Shown in pieces: positions 48,403-57,745 of a stretch of DNA of 60,494 nucleotides (position 1 is the stretch's first letter; each line of letters starts with the position of its first letter). Position numbers and translations under genes: made by a program. The DNA comes from an uncultured Kiritimatiellota bacterium (GTDB lineage Bacteria > Verrucomicrobiota > Kiritimatiellia > RFP12 > UBA1067), in the NCBI GenBank assembly GCA_934667425.1, contig CAKULV010000014.1, positions 1-60,494 of the forward strand, read 5' to 3'. The notes under the pieces are model-generated. The model was not told the DNA's origin. It saw only the letters and a program-made list of their open reading frames with translations, and did no database searches.

Positions 48403-51400
48403 ATGACATGCCGTTTCGGGAAGCCGTCACGCTTCGCCAGCGCATCCCTGGCATTCCTCGCGCTCCTCGCCCCGCGTTCCTTAGGGGCTGCGGGCGGCGC
48501 GATCCCATACGAGCGGCGGGAGTCGCGGGATCGGATGAGGCCTCCGGTCCGCCAGCGCGTCGTGGACCGCACCTTGCTCTACGCCGAGACGATCTTCGGC
48601 TACTCGCACTTCCAGAACTTCCTCCACTACTGGATAGACCGTCCGCTTTTCACGAGCCGCTCGCTCCGTCCAGACCTCGCGAAGAGGTACCGGACGGACA
48701 CCAGTGAGAGCTTCCTTCTCTCGCAGAGGGATGCGCTCGCGTGCGGGCTCGACGGACTTGCGGCGTTCGGCAACTTCTCTACCCGCCTCCGGTCGTTCCG
48801 GCAGCACTGCGAGTGGGTCGAGGAGTCGGGACTCCCGGGCTTCGGGATACTGCCGGTCGTGCTGTACGGCGAATACGGCATGGACGGCATGCCCCCGCTC
48901 GAGAAGTTCTCAGAGTTCATCCTCTACGCGCAGTCCTCCAGGCTGACGCCCGAAATCAACGGGCGCAAGCTCATCGCCACGTATAACACCCGTCGCCAGG
49001 ACGTGGCGGCGCACCGCAGGATATGCAAGGCTTTGCGCGAAAGGGTCGGCAACGACCGCTACCTGCTCGTCGGCGACTACGAGGACCGGGAGATCGCGAG
49101 GCTGCGGCAGGCCTTCTACCGCAACGGATCGCTGGACGGGGCGGAGAAGGCCCGCCTCGTGGAGATGACGACCGATCTCCTCGACACCTTCGACGGGCTT
49201 GACCTCCGCCCGTACGACTTCAGGCGCACCCCCGACGGCCCCTACGCCTCCGCCGTGGACATGTCGTTCTTCGACAGCTGCGTGAAGCCCGTTCTTCTCG
49301 ACGTCTACGCAAGGCCCGAGTATCGGGGGAAGCTTTTCGGCATGTATGTCCTCCAGGGCTACGTGAACTGCCACAGCGGGATGACCCATTCCGAGGACGG
49401 CACGGCGACGCTGCGCAGGATGCTTCACTCCGTCGCGGAGCTGAATCCCGACTTCCTCGTGCTCTTCGAATGGAACGAGCAGAACGAGAACACGATGTTC
49501 CAGCCCACGCTCTACAGCGGCAGGTCCGTCGGCCGCATCGTCAAATGGTACGCGGACTTCGTGAACGGCCGCCCGCCCGCGCCGTATCCGGGGGACGATC
49601 CGTCGGCGCCCGGCCTCGTGCTCTCGCATCGCGTCACGTACAAGCCCGGCGAGAAGATCCGCTTCGAGATACTGAACGTCCCCTGCGGCGAGAGTGTACG
49701 CAAGCATACGGCGCAGCTTTCGCTCACGGACGAGGCCGGCAAGACGCTTCTCCGCTTCCCGGCGGAAACGTTCGGGACTGACCGCCTCGCGTCCGTAGGG
49801 TACGCCGTCCCCGGCGAGGCGTTCCCCGTGGGGTCGAGCATCTCCTGCGTCCTCACGGTGGACGGAAGGCGGTGGGACGGGTTCCATCCGATCCGCAGCG
49901 ACGCGACGGTCTGCCGCAACTACAAGGAAGTGCGCCAGTCGCTCCGCGACGGCCTTGGCGTCACGGCTCCGGCCCTGCGCGTGACGCGCCTTGGCGACGG
50001 CGTCTACCGCTGCGAGAGCGAGGTGGCGCTGAAGGACCCGGACGAAAGGCTCGCGAGCCTGGAGATGGTCCTCAACGAGGACGAAGTCGCGGCGTTCGAT
50101 CCGTCGGGAGAATTCGACGCGGGCAGGTACGACATCATCCAGCTCGCGTTCACCACCGCGCCCGGCACGTCCGGCCCCGGACAGATCGAGCTCGCGTTCA
50201 GGGACGCAGGCGGCACGGAGATTTCCCAGAACTGGCTTTCCGCGGTGAACCCTGGCGAGGTCAGGTGGATGGAGCCGGGCAAGGCACTCCTCGACACGTT
50301 CTGGTGGACATGGCCGACGGCGTATTTCCTCAAGTTCCCGAAGGGGAGAGTCGGCGCCGCGTCGGTGGCGGTGAAGGCCGTAGGCGGGCGGCACATGAGC
50401 GATCGCGACGTGACCGTGCCGCTCGGACGCGTGATGGAGACGGGCGCCTATGCGTCGGAGATATCCTCCGCGACGGGCCTCCGCGTCGACGCCATGCGCG
50501 TCCGCAACCTGCCGGATATCCCGAAGGAGCCGGACGTAGCGTCGGCGAGGTGGACGTGCGAGGTGCGGTCTTCCGAGCCGAACCCCACGTTCCACCTGCG
50601 GGCGATATCGCGTTCCGGGAAGACGTGGCGATCCCAAGGGGTGCGTCCGCCGAAGGACGGCCCGGAAGGGGCGTTGGAGGATCTGCCAGTGTTCAGCGAG
50701 TGGCGGCGTCGGCCGGTCGCGCTCGGCGTGCCGTCCGGCGATATCCGCGAACTCTCCTACCGCTTCTCGCCAGACTGCGGCGACGTGCTCGCCTGCTCCG
50801 ACCCGCGCTTCAACGCGACGCTCGGCGGCGGATATTCGTCCGACGGGGCGTTCGAGGCTCCAGGCCTCCTGAAGGATGCGCCGGATCGTGCGCTTGCGCC
50901 GAAGTGGGCGGAGGAGGGCGGACGGTGGCATCTCAGGTTCGACGGCGTGAACGACTACGTCGCCTTCCCGGCGGAAGCGGTGCCGCTCGGGGCGTTCACG
51001 CTCCGCATGGAGATACGCCCGGAGGCGAACCCGACCAACATGGTGATCTTTCGCCATGACGCGAACAGGCGCGGGACCATCGCGCTATTCATAGTGGGCG
51101 GAGAGCTCCACGCCATCTGGCCGCCGCGCGTGTTCCCGCACGGAGCGAAGGGATGCGAGCGTATCCAGACCGGGCTCAAGGTCAAGCCCGGCGCATGGAG
51201 CGACGTGGAGGTCTCCTACGACTGCGCGACGCTTGCGTTTCGCGTCGGCGGAGACTGTCGCGCGTTCCCGCTCGCGGAGCGCGGCTACCGCTTCTCCCCG
51301 TCCGTGTTCGGCGGACACGTGCGCAGGGACGACATCGCCCCGCCGGGCCCCCTTGCCTGGTTCAAGGGGGACTTGAGGGCGTTCTCCATCAGGCACAACG

Positions 51401-51423
51401 CGAACGGCGGCGGGGGGAAGTAG
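48403..51423 (+). CDS. Large secreted protein: candidate glycoside-hydrolase-like core plus C-terminal LamG domain (paralogue 1)
   Basis: The 1,006-residue product has a signal peptide (FASASLAFLALLAPRSLGAAGG). Residues about 45-400 look like an alpha/beta barrel: RTLLYAETIFGYSHFQNFLHYWIDRPLF, GLDGLAAFGNF, LPGFGILPVVLYGEYG, INGRKLIATYN, LFGMYVLQGYVN and the strictly shared motif FEWNExNENTMFQPT (Glu356, Glu359, Glu362 are candidate catalytic or binding residues). This layout recalls GH71/GH99-like barrels, but I cannot assign a family. Beta-sandwich modules follow (about 410-830), and a concanavalin A-like LamG domain (about 840-1005: LRFDGVNDYVAFPAEAVP, FTLRMEIRPEANPTN) closes it. AAGGAGAG precedes ATG. 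Its neighbour at 51.5 kb is a paralogue with the same layout. Confidence 0.6.
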   Translation: MTCRFGKPSRFASASLAFLALLAPRSLGAAGGAIPYERRESRDRMRPPVRQRVVDRTLLYAETIFGYSHFQNFLHYWIDRPLFTSRSLRPDLAKRYRTDTSESFLLSQRDALACGLDGLAAFGNFSTRLRSFRQHCEWVEESGLPGFGILPVVLYGEYGMDGMPPLEKFSEFILYAQSSRLTPEINGRKLIATYNTRRQDVAAHRRICKALRERVGNDRYLLVGDYEDREIARLRQAFYRNGSLDGAEKARLVEMTTDLLDTFDGLDLRPYDFRRTPDGPYASAVDMSFFDSCVKPVLLDVYARPEYRGKLFGMYVLQGYVNCHSGMTHSEDGTATLRRMLHSVAELNPDFLVLFEWNEQNENTMFQPTLYSGRSVGRIVKWYADFVNGRPPAPYPGDDPSAPGLVLSHRVTYKPGEKIRFEILNVPCGESVRKHTAQLSLTDEAGKTLLRFPAETFGTDRLASVGYAVPGEAFPVGSSISCVLTVDGRRWDGFHPIRSDATVCRNYKEVRQSLRDGLGVTAPALRVTRLGDGVYRCESEVALKDPDERLASLEMVLNEDEVAAFDPSGEFDAGRYDIIQLAFTTAPGTSGPGQIELAFRDAGGTEISQNWLSAVNPGEVRWMEPGKALLDTFWWTWPTAYFLKFPKGRVGAASVAVKAVGGRHMSDRDVTVPLGRVMETGAYASEISSATGLRVDAMRVRNLPDIPKEPDVASARWTCEVRSSEPNPTFHLRAISRSGKTWRSQGVRPPKDGPEGALEDLPVFSEWRRRPVALGVPSGDIRELSYRFSPDCGDVLACSDPRFNATLGGGYSSDGAFEAPGLLKDAPDRALAPKWAEEGGRWHLRFDGVNDYVAFPAEAVPLGAFTLRMEIRPEANPTNMVIFRHDANRRGTIALFIVGGELHAIWPPRVFPHGAKGCERIQTGLKVKPGAWSDVEVSYDCATLAFRVGGDCRAFPLAERGYRFSPSVFGGHVRRDDIAPPGPLAWFKGDLRAFSIRHNANGGGGK

Positions 51424-51441
51424 GTGCGCGGACGCCTTCGC

Positions 51442-51479
51442 GGTTGCGTATTGTGCAAGCGAATTGTAAAAAGTACAGT
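51442..51479 (+). promoter_or_regulatory. Conserved upstream element, copy B
   Basis: Second copy of the element seen at 48221-48258; the core is TTGCGTA-T-TGTGCAA followed by GCGAATTG. It starts 61 bases upstream of the -10 box of the second paralogue, versus 60 in copy A. Confidence 0.65.
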
Positions 51480-51508
51480 TGAAAAAAAAAAAACCAATTT
51501 GATATCAT
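51479..51508 (+). promoter_or_regulatory. Promoter of the second 1,000-residue paralogue, leaderless geometry
   Basis: TTGAAA (51479-51484), 18-base spacer containing a run of 12 A, and TATCAT (51503-51508) with TGa before it. Six bases separate the box from ATG 51515. Confidence 0.65.
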
Positions 51509-51514
51509 GCGGAC

Positions 51515-54500
51515 ATGAAGGAGATGGTGTCGACAAGTGGCGCATCCGTCGCCTTGCGCATCGTGCGCTTCGCATGGCCGGTTCTCGCGGCCATGGCGTC
51601 CGGCGGCTGCGGGGGGTCCGCCCCGTCCGTCGGCATGGCGGACTACATCGCGGAGGACACGGCGGGACTCGCTTGCGAGAGGGAGGAGAATGCCATCCAG
51701 CCTCAGATAGGCAAGCGGCGGCGCCTGGCCAAGGAGACCTTGCTGTACGCGGAGTTCCTGAGCAAGTACGGGATGTTCCAGAACTACCTCCACTACTGGA
51801 TAGACCGTCCTCTCTACTGCGACCGCGCGCTCCGTCCGGAGACTTTCGCGTACGAGACGCCGGAAAGCTTCGCGGTGCATGGCGCCCAGCTGAGGAAGGC
51901 CGGCCTTGACGGCCTTGACGTGTTCGTCTCCGCTCGGCGGAACGGGCAGAACGCACGGCTGGACGGCTGGTTCGAGAAGGCCGGCACTCCTGAACTGAAC
52001 ATACTGCCGATCGTCAGCTACGGAGAGGCCATCGACAGGAGAGGGCCGGACGTGAAGGGGTTCGCCGCCGCCGTACGCGAGGTGCAGGGCGGCGGCCGCG
52101 CGACGCGGATAAACGGGAAGGCGCTCGTCCCGACGTACAACTACCGCATGTTCAACGCCGAGCAGCACAAGGCGTTCATGCGCGAGCTGAAGGCGGAACT
52201 CGGCAACGACGATTTCATCCTCTGCGGAGACGTCAACCAGCGGACGCTTGCCAGGCTGCAGGGCGCATTCCGCAGGAACGGGGCATTGAGCGCGGCGGAG
52301 ACGAATGAACTCGAGACTGCGCTTCGCGAAGTGCTGGACGCGACGGGCGGCATCCAGCTGACCGCCACCGAGAAGATACGCATGCCTGACGGGCAGTACT
52401 GCACCTGCTACGACCTTTCCTTCTTCGAGAAGTGCACCGCCCCGCTCGTGGAACGCCTCCTTGCGCTTCCCGAATACCGGGAGAAGGTTCTTGGCTTCTA
52501 CGTGCACCAGGGGTACGTAAACCACATGACGGGGCACGACGCCTCCGAGGAGGGTACGTTCACCCTCAGGAGCAACCTTGCGAGCGTGCTGAGGCTGAAC
52601 CCCGACTACCTGATCTTCTTCGAGTGGAACGAGGTCAACGAGAACACGATGTTCCAGCCGACCGTATGGGGCGGCCACGTGGCGGGGCGGATACTGCGCT
52701 GGCATTCGCGCTTCCTGAAGGGGCTTGCGCCCGACCCGTATCCCGGGGACGACGTCTCCATACCGCCGCTGGCGCTTACGTACAGGGCCACGGCGAAGTG
52801 CGGCGAGGTGCTGCATTTCGAGCTGCTGAACGTGCCGGACGGCGTGTGGACGAGGCCGGTGAAGGCCCAGTTGCGCCTCGACGACATCGAAGGGCGGCGG
52901 ATCGCGGCGTTCCCGGTGGAGACCGTCGATCCCGCGAAGCTCGGCTCCATCGACTACCGCATCTCCACGATCGGGCTGAGGGGCGGGACGGTCCTCGTCC
53001 CCACGCTGGTCGCTGACGGGCGGCTGTTCGACGGATTCTCCCCGATCCGCATCGATCCCACGGTATCATGGCTGTACAAGACGGTGAGGCAGTCCCTCCG
53101 GGAACGCCTTGTGCCGAAGGGACTGGAGGCATCCGTCAGGAAGGGTTCCGATGGGATGTACGCATTCTCCGTGAAGGGCGACTTCGGAGAGCCGCTCGCG
53201 AGCGTGGAGCTGATCGAGAACGAAAACGAGCATACGGCGTGCGGCATCGAGGACGAATACGACTTTGCGGGCAACGCGGTCTTGCGCCTGGCGTTCACGG
53301 TTCCGCGCGACGGGGTGGTGAGGGGCGGCGAGGCCACGGTGCGGGTGGAGGGCGCGAGCGGATGCCGCTTCACGCCGCTCTGGCTCGCGAACGTCGACCC
53401 TGGGAAGATGAGGATGCACGAGGACGGATCGGGCTTCACCGTGAACACGCTGTTCTGGACGCAGGAGACCGCCTACTTCATCCAGGTGCCGAAGCCGCAG
53501 CTGGATACGGCGAAGATATGCGTCACGTTCAGGGCGAGGGGCGACGATTCCTTCGTCCCGGCGGAGTTCTCCGCTAAGACCGTCGCGGACAGGGGGCTTG
53601 CCGGGGCGGTGATCAATCCGCGCACCGCGCACCGCGTGGACATCCGCCGCGTATTCGATCTGCCGGACCTGCCGCCGCACATCAAGAGCCCGTCCGTTGA
53701 CTGGCATGGCAGGGTCGAGACCCGCACCCCGTACCCCGTGTGGCATTTCCGCGCGATAGCCGAGTCGGGGAGGATATGGCGTTCGCGCCCGTTCCGCGCC
53801 GAGGCCATCCCGTCCGGCGATGTGCAGGTTCCGGTGTTCGACGAGGTGGCGCACCGCCCTGCCGTCGCGAGGTCCCCCGCCGCGCTGGTGCCGAGGCTTA
53901 GGTACGACTTCGATCCCGCCGGCGGCGCGACGCTGAAGAACAGCTGGAATCCGTTCTTCGATGCGTACCTTGGAGGCGGAATATTCTACAGCGAAGCCTA
54001 TTCGGGGGTCTCCACGGGGAAGATAGAGCCCGGTGACCGTGCGCCGAAGTGGGTGCAGGACGAAGGGAGCTGGTGCCTACGGTTCGATGGCGTGAACGAC
54101 TACGTGAATTTTCCCAGGGAGGCGTTCCCGCAGGCGGCGTACACGCTCACCATGGAGGTCAAGCCGGAATTTGACGCGAAGCGTCCCATGACGCTCTTCC
54201 GCCACTTCTGCTGGATTCGCGGATCGCTCTCGCTCTTCATCCGCGACGGCGAACTCTTCGCCCGCTGGGGGGACAAGGATCTCTCCAAGGAGCCGGGCTT
54301 CAGGACCGGGCTAAAGGTAATGAACGGCGAATGGAACGAGATCGTGGCCTCATACGACTTCAGGGAGTTCGCTTTCCGCGTTAACGGGCAGGAGAGGAGA
54401 TTCCCGTGGTCCGGCCGCGCCTGGGCGTTCAAGCCGGCGATCTTTGGTGGGCACGACAAGGCCGAGCTCGGCTGCGGCAAGGGGAAGCCGTCGTACTTCA

Positions 54501-54553
54501 AGGGGCTGCTCCGCAGACTGGACATCGAACACAACTGCAAGGGTCGCCCGTAG
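51515..54553 (+). CDS. Large lipoprotein: candidate glycoside-hydrolase-like core plus C-terminal LamG domain (paralogue 2)
   Basis: The 1,012-residue product starts with a signal ending in a lipobox-like ASGGC|G, so it is probably a lipoprotein, unlike paralogue 1. The layout is otherwise the same: TLLYAEFLSKYGMFQNYLHYWIDRPLY, AGLDGLDVFVSARRNG, NILPIVSYGEA, INGKALVPTYNYR, GFYVHQGYVNHMTG, FEWNEVNENTMFQPT (first Glu is residue 370), PDPYPGDD, beta modules, and a LamG domain from about residue 850 (CLRFDGVNDYVNFPREAFP, YTLTMEVKPEFDA, FKPAIFGGHDKAELG). The catalytic family is not identified. Tandem duplication followed by divergence is inferred. No Shine-Dalgarno site; the promoter abuts the ATG. 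Confidence 0.6.
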   Translation: MKEMVSTSGASVALRIVRFAWPVLAAMASGGCGGSAPSVGMADYIAEDTAGLACEREENAIQPQIGKRRRLAKETLLYAEFLSKYGMFQNYLHYWIDRPLYCDRALRPETFAYETPESFAVHGAQLRKAGLDGLDVFVSARRNGQNARLDGWFEKAGTPELNILPIVSYGEAIDRRGPDVKGFAAAVREVQGGGRATRINGKALVPTYNYRMFNAEQHKAFMRELKAELGNDDFILCGDVNQRTLARLQGAFRRNGALSAAETNELETALREVLDATGGIQLTATEKIRMPDGQYCTCYDLSFFEKCTAPLVERLLALPEYREKVLGFYVHQGYVNHMTGHDASEEGTFTLRSNLASVLRLNPDYLIFFEWNEVNENTMFQPTVWGGHVAGRILRWHSRFLKGLAPDPYPGDDVSIPPLALTYRATAKCGEVLHFELLNVPDGVWTRPVKAQLRLDDIEGRRIAAFPVETVDPAKLGSIDYRISTIGLRGGTVLVPTLVADGRLFDGFSPIRIDPTVSWLYKTVRQSLRERLVPKGLEASVRKGSDGMYAFSVKGDFGEPLASVELIENENEHTACGIEDEYDFAGNAVLRLAFTVPRDGVVRGGEATVRVEGASGCRFTPLWLANVDPGKMRMHEDGSGFTVNTLFWTQETAYFIQVPKPQLDTAKICVTFRARGDDSFVPAEFSAKTVADRGLAGAVINPRTAHRVDIRRVFDLPDLPPHIKSPSVDWHGRVETRTPYPVWHFRAIAESGRIWRSRPFRAEAIPSGDVQVPVFDEVAHRPAVARSPAALVPRLRYDFDPAGGATLKNSWNPFFDAYLGGGIFYSEAYSGVSTGKIEPGDRAPKWVQDEGSWCLRFDGVNDYVNFPREAFPQAAYTLTMEVKPEFDAKRPMTLFRHFCWIRGSLSLFIRDGELFARWGDKDLSKEPGFRTGLKVMNGEWNEIVASYDFREFAFRVNGQERRFPWSGRAWAFKPAIFGGHDKAELGCGKGKPSYFKGLLRRLDIEHNCKGRP

Positions 54554-54607
54554 GCGATCATGATAGTGATATGGCCGATCAAGATCGACGACAGACAAGG
54601 AGGAGAT

Positions 54608-57600
54608 ATGGGAAAGCGAAAATTCCACGGAGAAATGATTCTCCCCCCTGAAGCCGTATGCCGGGCGGGGCTTGCGCTGCTGTCGTTGCTGTGTCCGGTT
54701 CTCGTATCGGCGGAGACCTGCGTCTGGAACGGCGGCGTAGAATGGGCGGACTTCGGGACGGCCGGGAACTGGTCTGTGAACGGGAAGCTGTCCGAAGGAG
54801 GGTCGCCGGCGACGAACGTGCCTGGCGCGGAGGACTTCATCAGCTGCGACCCTGTGACACAGGGAACGGAGTACATCCTTGGGCGTTTCGACCTCGGTGG
54901 AGGGGAGTGGACGATCAGGGGGTGGGCTGGCTCGGCGGTTGCGTGGAAGCACCAGTCGGTGTCATTAAGCAATGGAACCCTGACCGTAAAGGATCCGAGA
55001 GATGTCGCGTCCGGCTCGAGTGCGCGGACGGGACGGCTCTTCACCGTAGAGGCCGGCGGAAGGCTCGTCTATCCCGCCGGCAATGCGATGAGCAACACCG
55101 TCCTCGCCGCATCCGGTCTTGCCGAGACGTGGACCGTGAATGACGGCGGGGCCGTCGAGATCTTCGGCGCGATCGGGGTGCAGGGCCCTGCGGCGACGAA
55201 GGGCGCGAAGAGCGAGGTGCGTCCGGGCGGGAGACTCTTGCTCGATCCCCAGGCACTTATCGTTGGAAGCTCGAATTACGGAGGGTATTCCATCGACAAC
55301 TACGGCACGATGGAACTCCCGCATGGCGTCAACTGGTCAGGGAACGCATGGTCGGGGAGCAATGGCGGGTGTGGCGAGGATCGCCTGTCCTTCCGGCAGC
55401 TTGCCGGGAGGATGGCTCTGGGCGGCGATTTCGTGAAGACGGCAAAGAGCCACCACTGTCCAGGCCGGATGACGTTCGTCCTCGGCGGCGGAACGCTCGA
55501 GGTCACGGGAGACGTGCGCTTCCGCACGGCGGATTCGGCCTATGACTCCGCAAAGGGATTCGGCGAGCAGGTATATGCCGAGATGCCGGATTCGGCGGCT
55601 GCGACGGTGGACGTGCGGGAGGATGCCGCAATCGACATGACCCTCTTCACCTACGGCGCCGGAGCGGCTTTGACAAAGGATGGCCCCGGCCTCATGTCTC
55701 TCGCTTCGCTCCCCGACTCGCTATCGGTCGAATCAGGGACGGTCGCTTTCACACGGGCGCTGGGCGGCGAAAATGTATCCCTCGCGGACGGAGCGAGGGT
55801 TGTCTTCGGCGCTACGGGGAACGATGTGGGCGGGCTTGCGAACCCTGCTGCGGCCACATATACGGTCGGGGAGGGCTTCGCCGCAGGGGACGTGATCGCG
55901 ACTGGCGGAGACGCGGCGGCGCTTGATGCCATCGCCGCGAACTTCGAGATCCCGGAATACCTCTCGGACTGCAAGGTGCGGGTGCGCGACGGGGTCCTGG
56001 TCCTCCGCCTGTCCATCCCCGTTGAGATACGGGCCAGAGACCTTACGCTGTACGAGGGAGATGCAGTGACGAACGCCGGCCATGTCGTCGTGGACGCCCG
56101 GACGGGCAAGGTCGTGGACACCGACGACATCCACGGAGTCCCGGAATATTCCTGCGGATATGCGCCAGGCTCCGGCATGGGCGCCTATCCAGTCGAGGTG
56201 TCTGGACTCTGGTCCGAGGACCTTGAGATATCGTATCGTGCTGGGACGATAACGGTCGTGTCGGCGGACGAGCGGCTTACGTTCCACTGGAAGGGAGGAC
56301 GCGGGTTCGCGGACTTCGGGGACGTGGGCAACTGGGCGATGGACGCCGCGCATTCCGTCGCGGCGACGCGACTGCCCGGGCGGAACGACATGGTGGCGAA
56401 CATGGGCGAATCCTACGGGGAGAGCGTGTACGGCACGAGCTACCGCCTTGCGAAATGGGACTTCCTTGGCGGCGAGCGGCGGTTCTACGGGTACGCCGAG
56501 GTTGAGGGCTTCACTGCGTGGAAGAACTGGTGGATCGACCTCACCAACGGCACCCTGGTGGTCGGCAACCCCACTGCGTCCGCAGGCCCGTCGCAGGGCG
56601 TGACCTATTCGCGGTTCGGGCACCTCTACAACGTCTGGAGCGGGGCGACGCTCACCTATCCCGCGAATGCGTACGTGAACAAGCCGTTCGCGCCCTCCGG
56701 GCTGATGGAGCGCTGGGAGATCCATGCCGGCGGGACGGTCAGGGCGTTGGGCGGGGTCATGTTTGCCTCCGCATCCAAAAATAAGGGCGGTGTGCTTGTG
56801 GAGACGGGAGGAACGCTTCTTTTCTCCCCTGAGGCTCTTTCCGTCAGTTCGTTCAACAACTCCGGCATAGAGATCGTCAACCGGGGAGACATGATGTGTC
56901 CGCGAGGACTCGTCTGGACCGGGACAGGCTACACCACCACGACAACAGCGGCATCGGGGCGCGACGAGCTGCTTGTCGTGCAGGAGGCGGGTCGCATGCT
57001 CCTTGGCGGCGACGTGATGCGCACCAACAACTTCTGGGCGGCGGAGGTGAAGCTTCCGAGCAGGCTGGAGCTGATCCTCAGGGGCGGCACACTGGAGGTG
57101 ACTAACAGTGTGCGCGTGGTGACGTCAGAGAACAGCTACATGACGCACGTCGCGAAGTGGGGCGAGGAGGCTGGCGGGCCATACCGCACCCAGGCGTTCG
57201 CCTCCATTGCCGAGGATGCCGACGTTGCCATAGACGTCAAGCCGGACTCATTCATCGACATGACGGAGTTCACGTATGGCGCGAACGCGAGGCTCACGAC
57301 GAGAGGTTCTGGCCGCATCCTCTTTGGTGAGACGCTGCCGCCCGTTCTGGTGTTCGATGGCGGCGAGATCTCGTACTCCGCGCCGACGGCGGCGACCGTT
57401 CCGTCAACCGTGGCGTTCGGCGGCGCCGCCACGGGCAGATTCGCATTGAGGGTCTGGAAGGATGCGGATGGAACCGTCCGCAACGACAACGTAGACCTGT
57501 CTGGCGGGGTATTGGGATCGGCAGCGATTCGTCCGACCGCCTTCGGCTTCAAGTTCACCTATGGCGACTGCATACGCCTTGGCAGCTATCCCGCAGGGAT

Positions 57601-57718
57601 GGAGCTTCCGCCGGCGGCACATGCCAAGAGAGGCTGGACGTTCTGTCGTATGTTTGGGGACGAAGATTCCCTCTACATGCGCTACGATGGCGGCGGAATG
57701 AAGGTCTTGGTCAGATGA
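54608..57718 (+). CDS. Large secreted beta-solenoid protein with internal duplication
   Basis: The 1,036-residue product has a signal-like hydrophobic stretch (GLALLSLLCPVLVSA) after an unusually long charged start, then two homologous halves of about 400 residues. Half 1 begins CVWNGGVEWADFGTAGNWSV (near residue 38) and half 2 FHWKGGRGFADFGDVGNWAM (near 557); both repeat LSNGTLTV/LTNGTLVV, RLVYPAGNA/TLTYPANAY, GRMALGGD/GRMLLGGD, GGGTLEVTGDVRF/RGGTLEVTNSVRV and IDMTLFTYGA/IDMTEFTYGA. Between them lies an MBG-like beta domain (EIRARDLTLYEGDAVTNAGHV). The pattern resembles autotransporter passenger or adhesin repeats, but no C-terminal barrel or sorting signal is evident. AAGGAGG precedes ATG 54608. 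Probably surface-located. Confidence 0.65.
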   Translation: MGKRKFHGEMILPPEAVCRAGLALLSLLCPVLVSAETCVWNGGVEWADFGTAGNWSVNGKLSEGGSPATNVPGAEDFISCDPVTQGTEYILGRFDLGGGEWTIRGWAGSAVAWKHQSVSLSNGTLTVKDPRDVASGSSARTGRLFTVEAGGRLVYPAGNAMSNTVLAASGLAETWTVNDGGAVEIFGAIGVQGPAATKGAKSEVRPGGRLLLDPQALIVGSSNYGGYSIDNYGTMELPHGVNWSGNAWSGSNGGCGEDRLSFRQLAGRMALGGDFVKTAKSHHCPGRMTFVLGGGTLEVTGDVRFRTADSAYDSAKGFGEQVYAEMPDSAAATVDVREDAAIDMTLFTYGAGAALTKDGPGLMSLASLPDSLSVESGTVAFTRALGGENVSLADGARVVFGATGNDVGGLANPAAATYTVGEGFAAGDVIATGGDAAALDAIAANFEIPEYLSDCKVRVRDGVLVLRLSIPVEIRARDLTLYEGDAVTNAGHVVVDARTGKVVDTDDIHGVPEYSCGYAPGSGMGAYPVEVSGLWSEDLEISYRAGTITVVSADERLTFHWKGGRGFADFGDVGNWAMDAAHSVAATRLPGRNDMVANMGESYGESVYGTSYRLAKWDFLGGERRFYGYAEVEGFTAWKNWWIDLTNGTLVVGNPTASAGPSQGVTYSRFGHLYNVWSGATLTYPANAYVNKPFAPSGLMERWEIHAGGTVRALGGVMFASASKNKGGVLVETGGTLLFSPEALSVSSFNNSGIEIVNRGDMMCPRGLVWTGTGYTTTTTAASGRDELLVVQEAGRMLLGGDVMRTNNFWAAEVKLPSRLELILRGGTLEVTNSVRVVTSENSYMTHVAKWGEEAGGPYRTQAFASIAEDADVAIDVKPDSFIDMTEFTYGANARLTTRGSGRILFGETLPPVLVFDGGEISYSAPTAATVPSTVAFGGAATGRFALRVWKDADGTVRNDNVDLSGGVLGSAAIRPTAFGFKFTYGDCIRLGSYPAGMELPPAAHAKRGWTFCRMFGDEDSLYMRYDGGGMKVLVR

Positions 57719-57745
57719 TGGGCACATCAGAAAGGAATGCAAGGG

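Noticed and set aside
48910..51057. 715-codon open frame opposite the first 1,000-residue paralogue
   Set aside because: GC-rich shadow; Arg-rich with no motifs, and the plus frame has a signal peptide, Shine-Dalgarno site and paralogue.
48221..51479. The 37-bp repeats as ends of a mobile element
   Set aside because: They are direct, lie at equal distance from promoter boxes, and enclose only one of the two paralogues, with no transposase; a duplicated control region is simpler.
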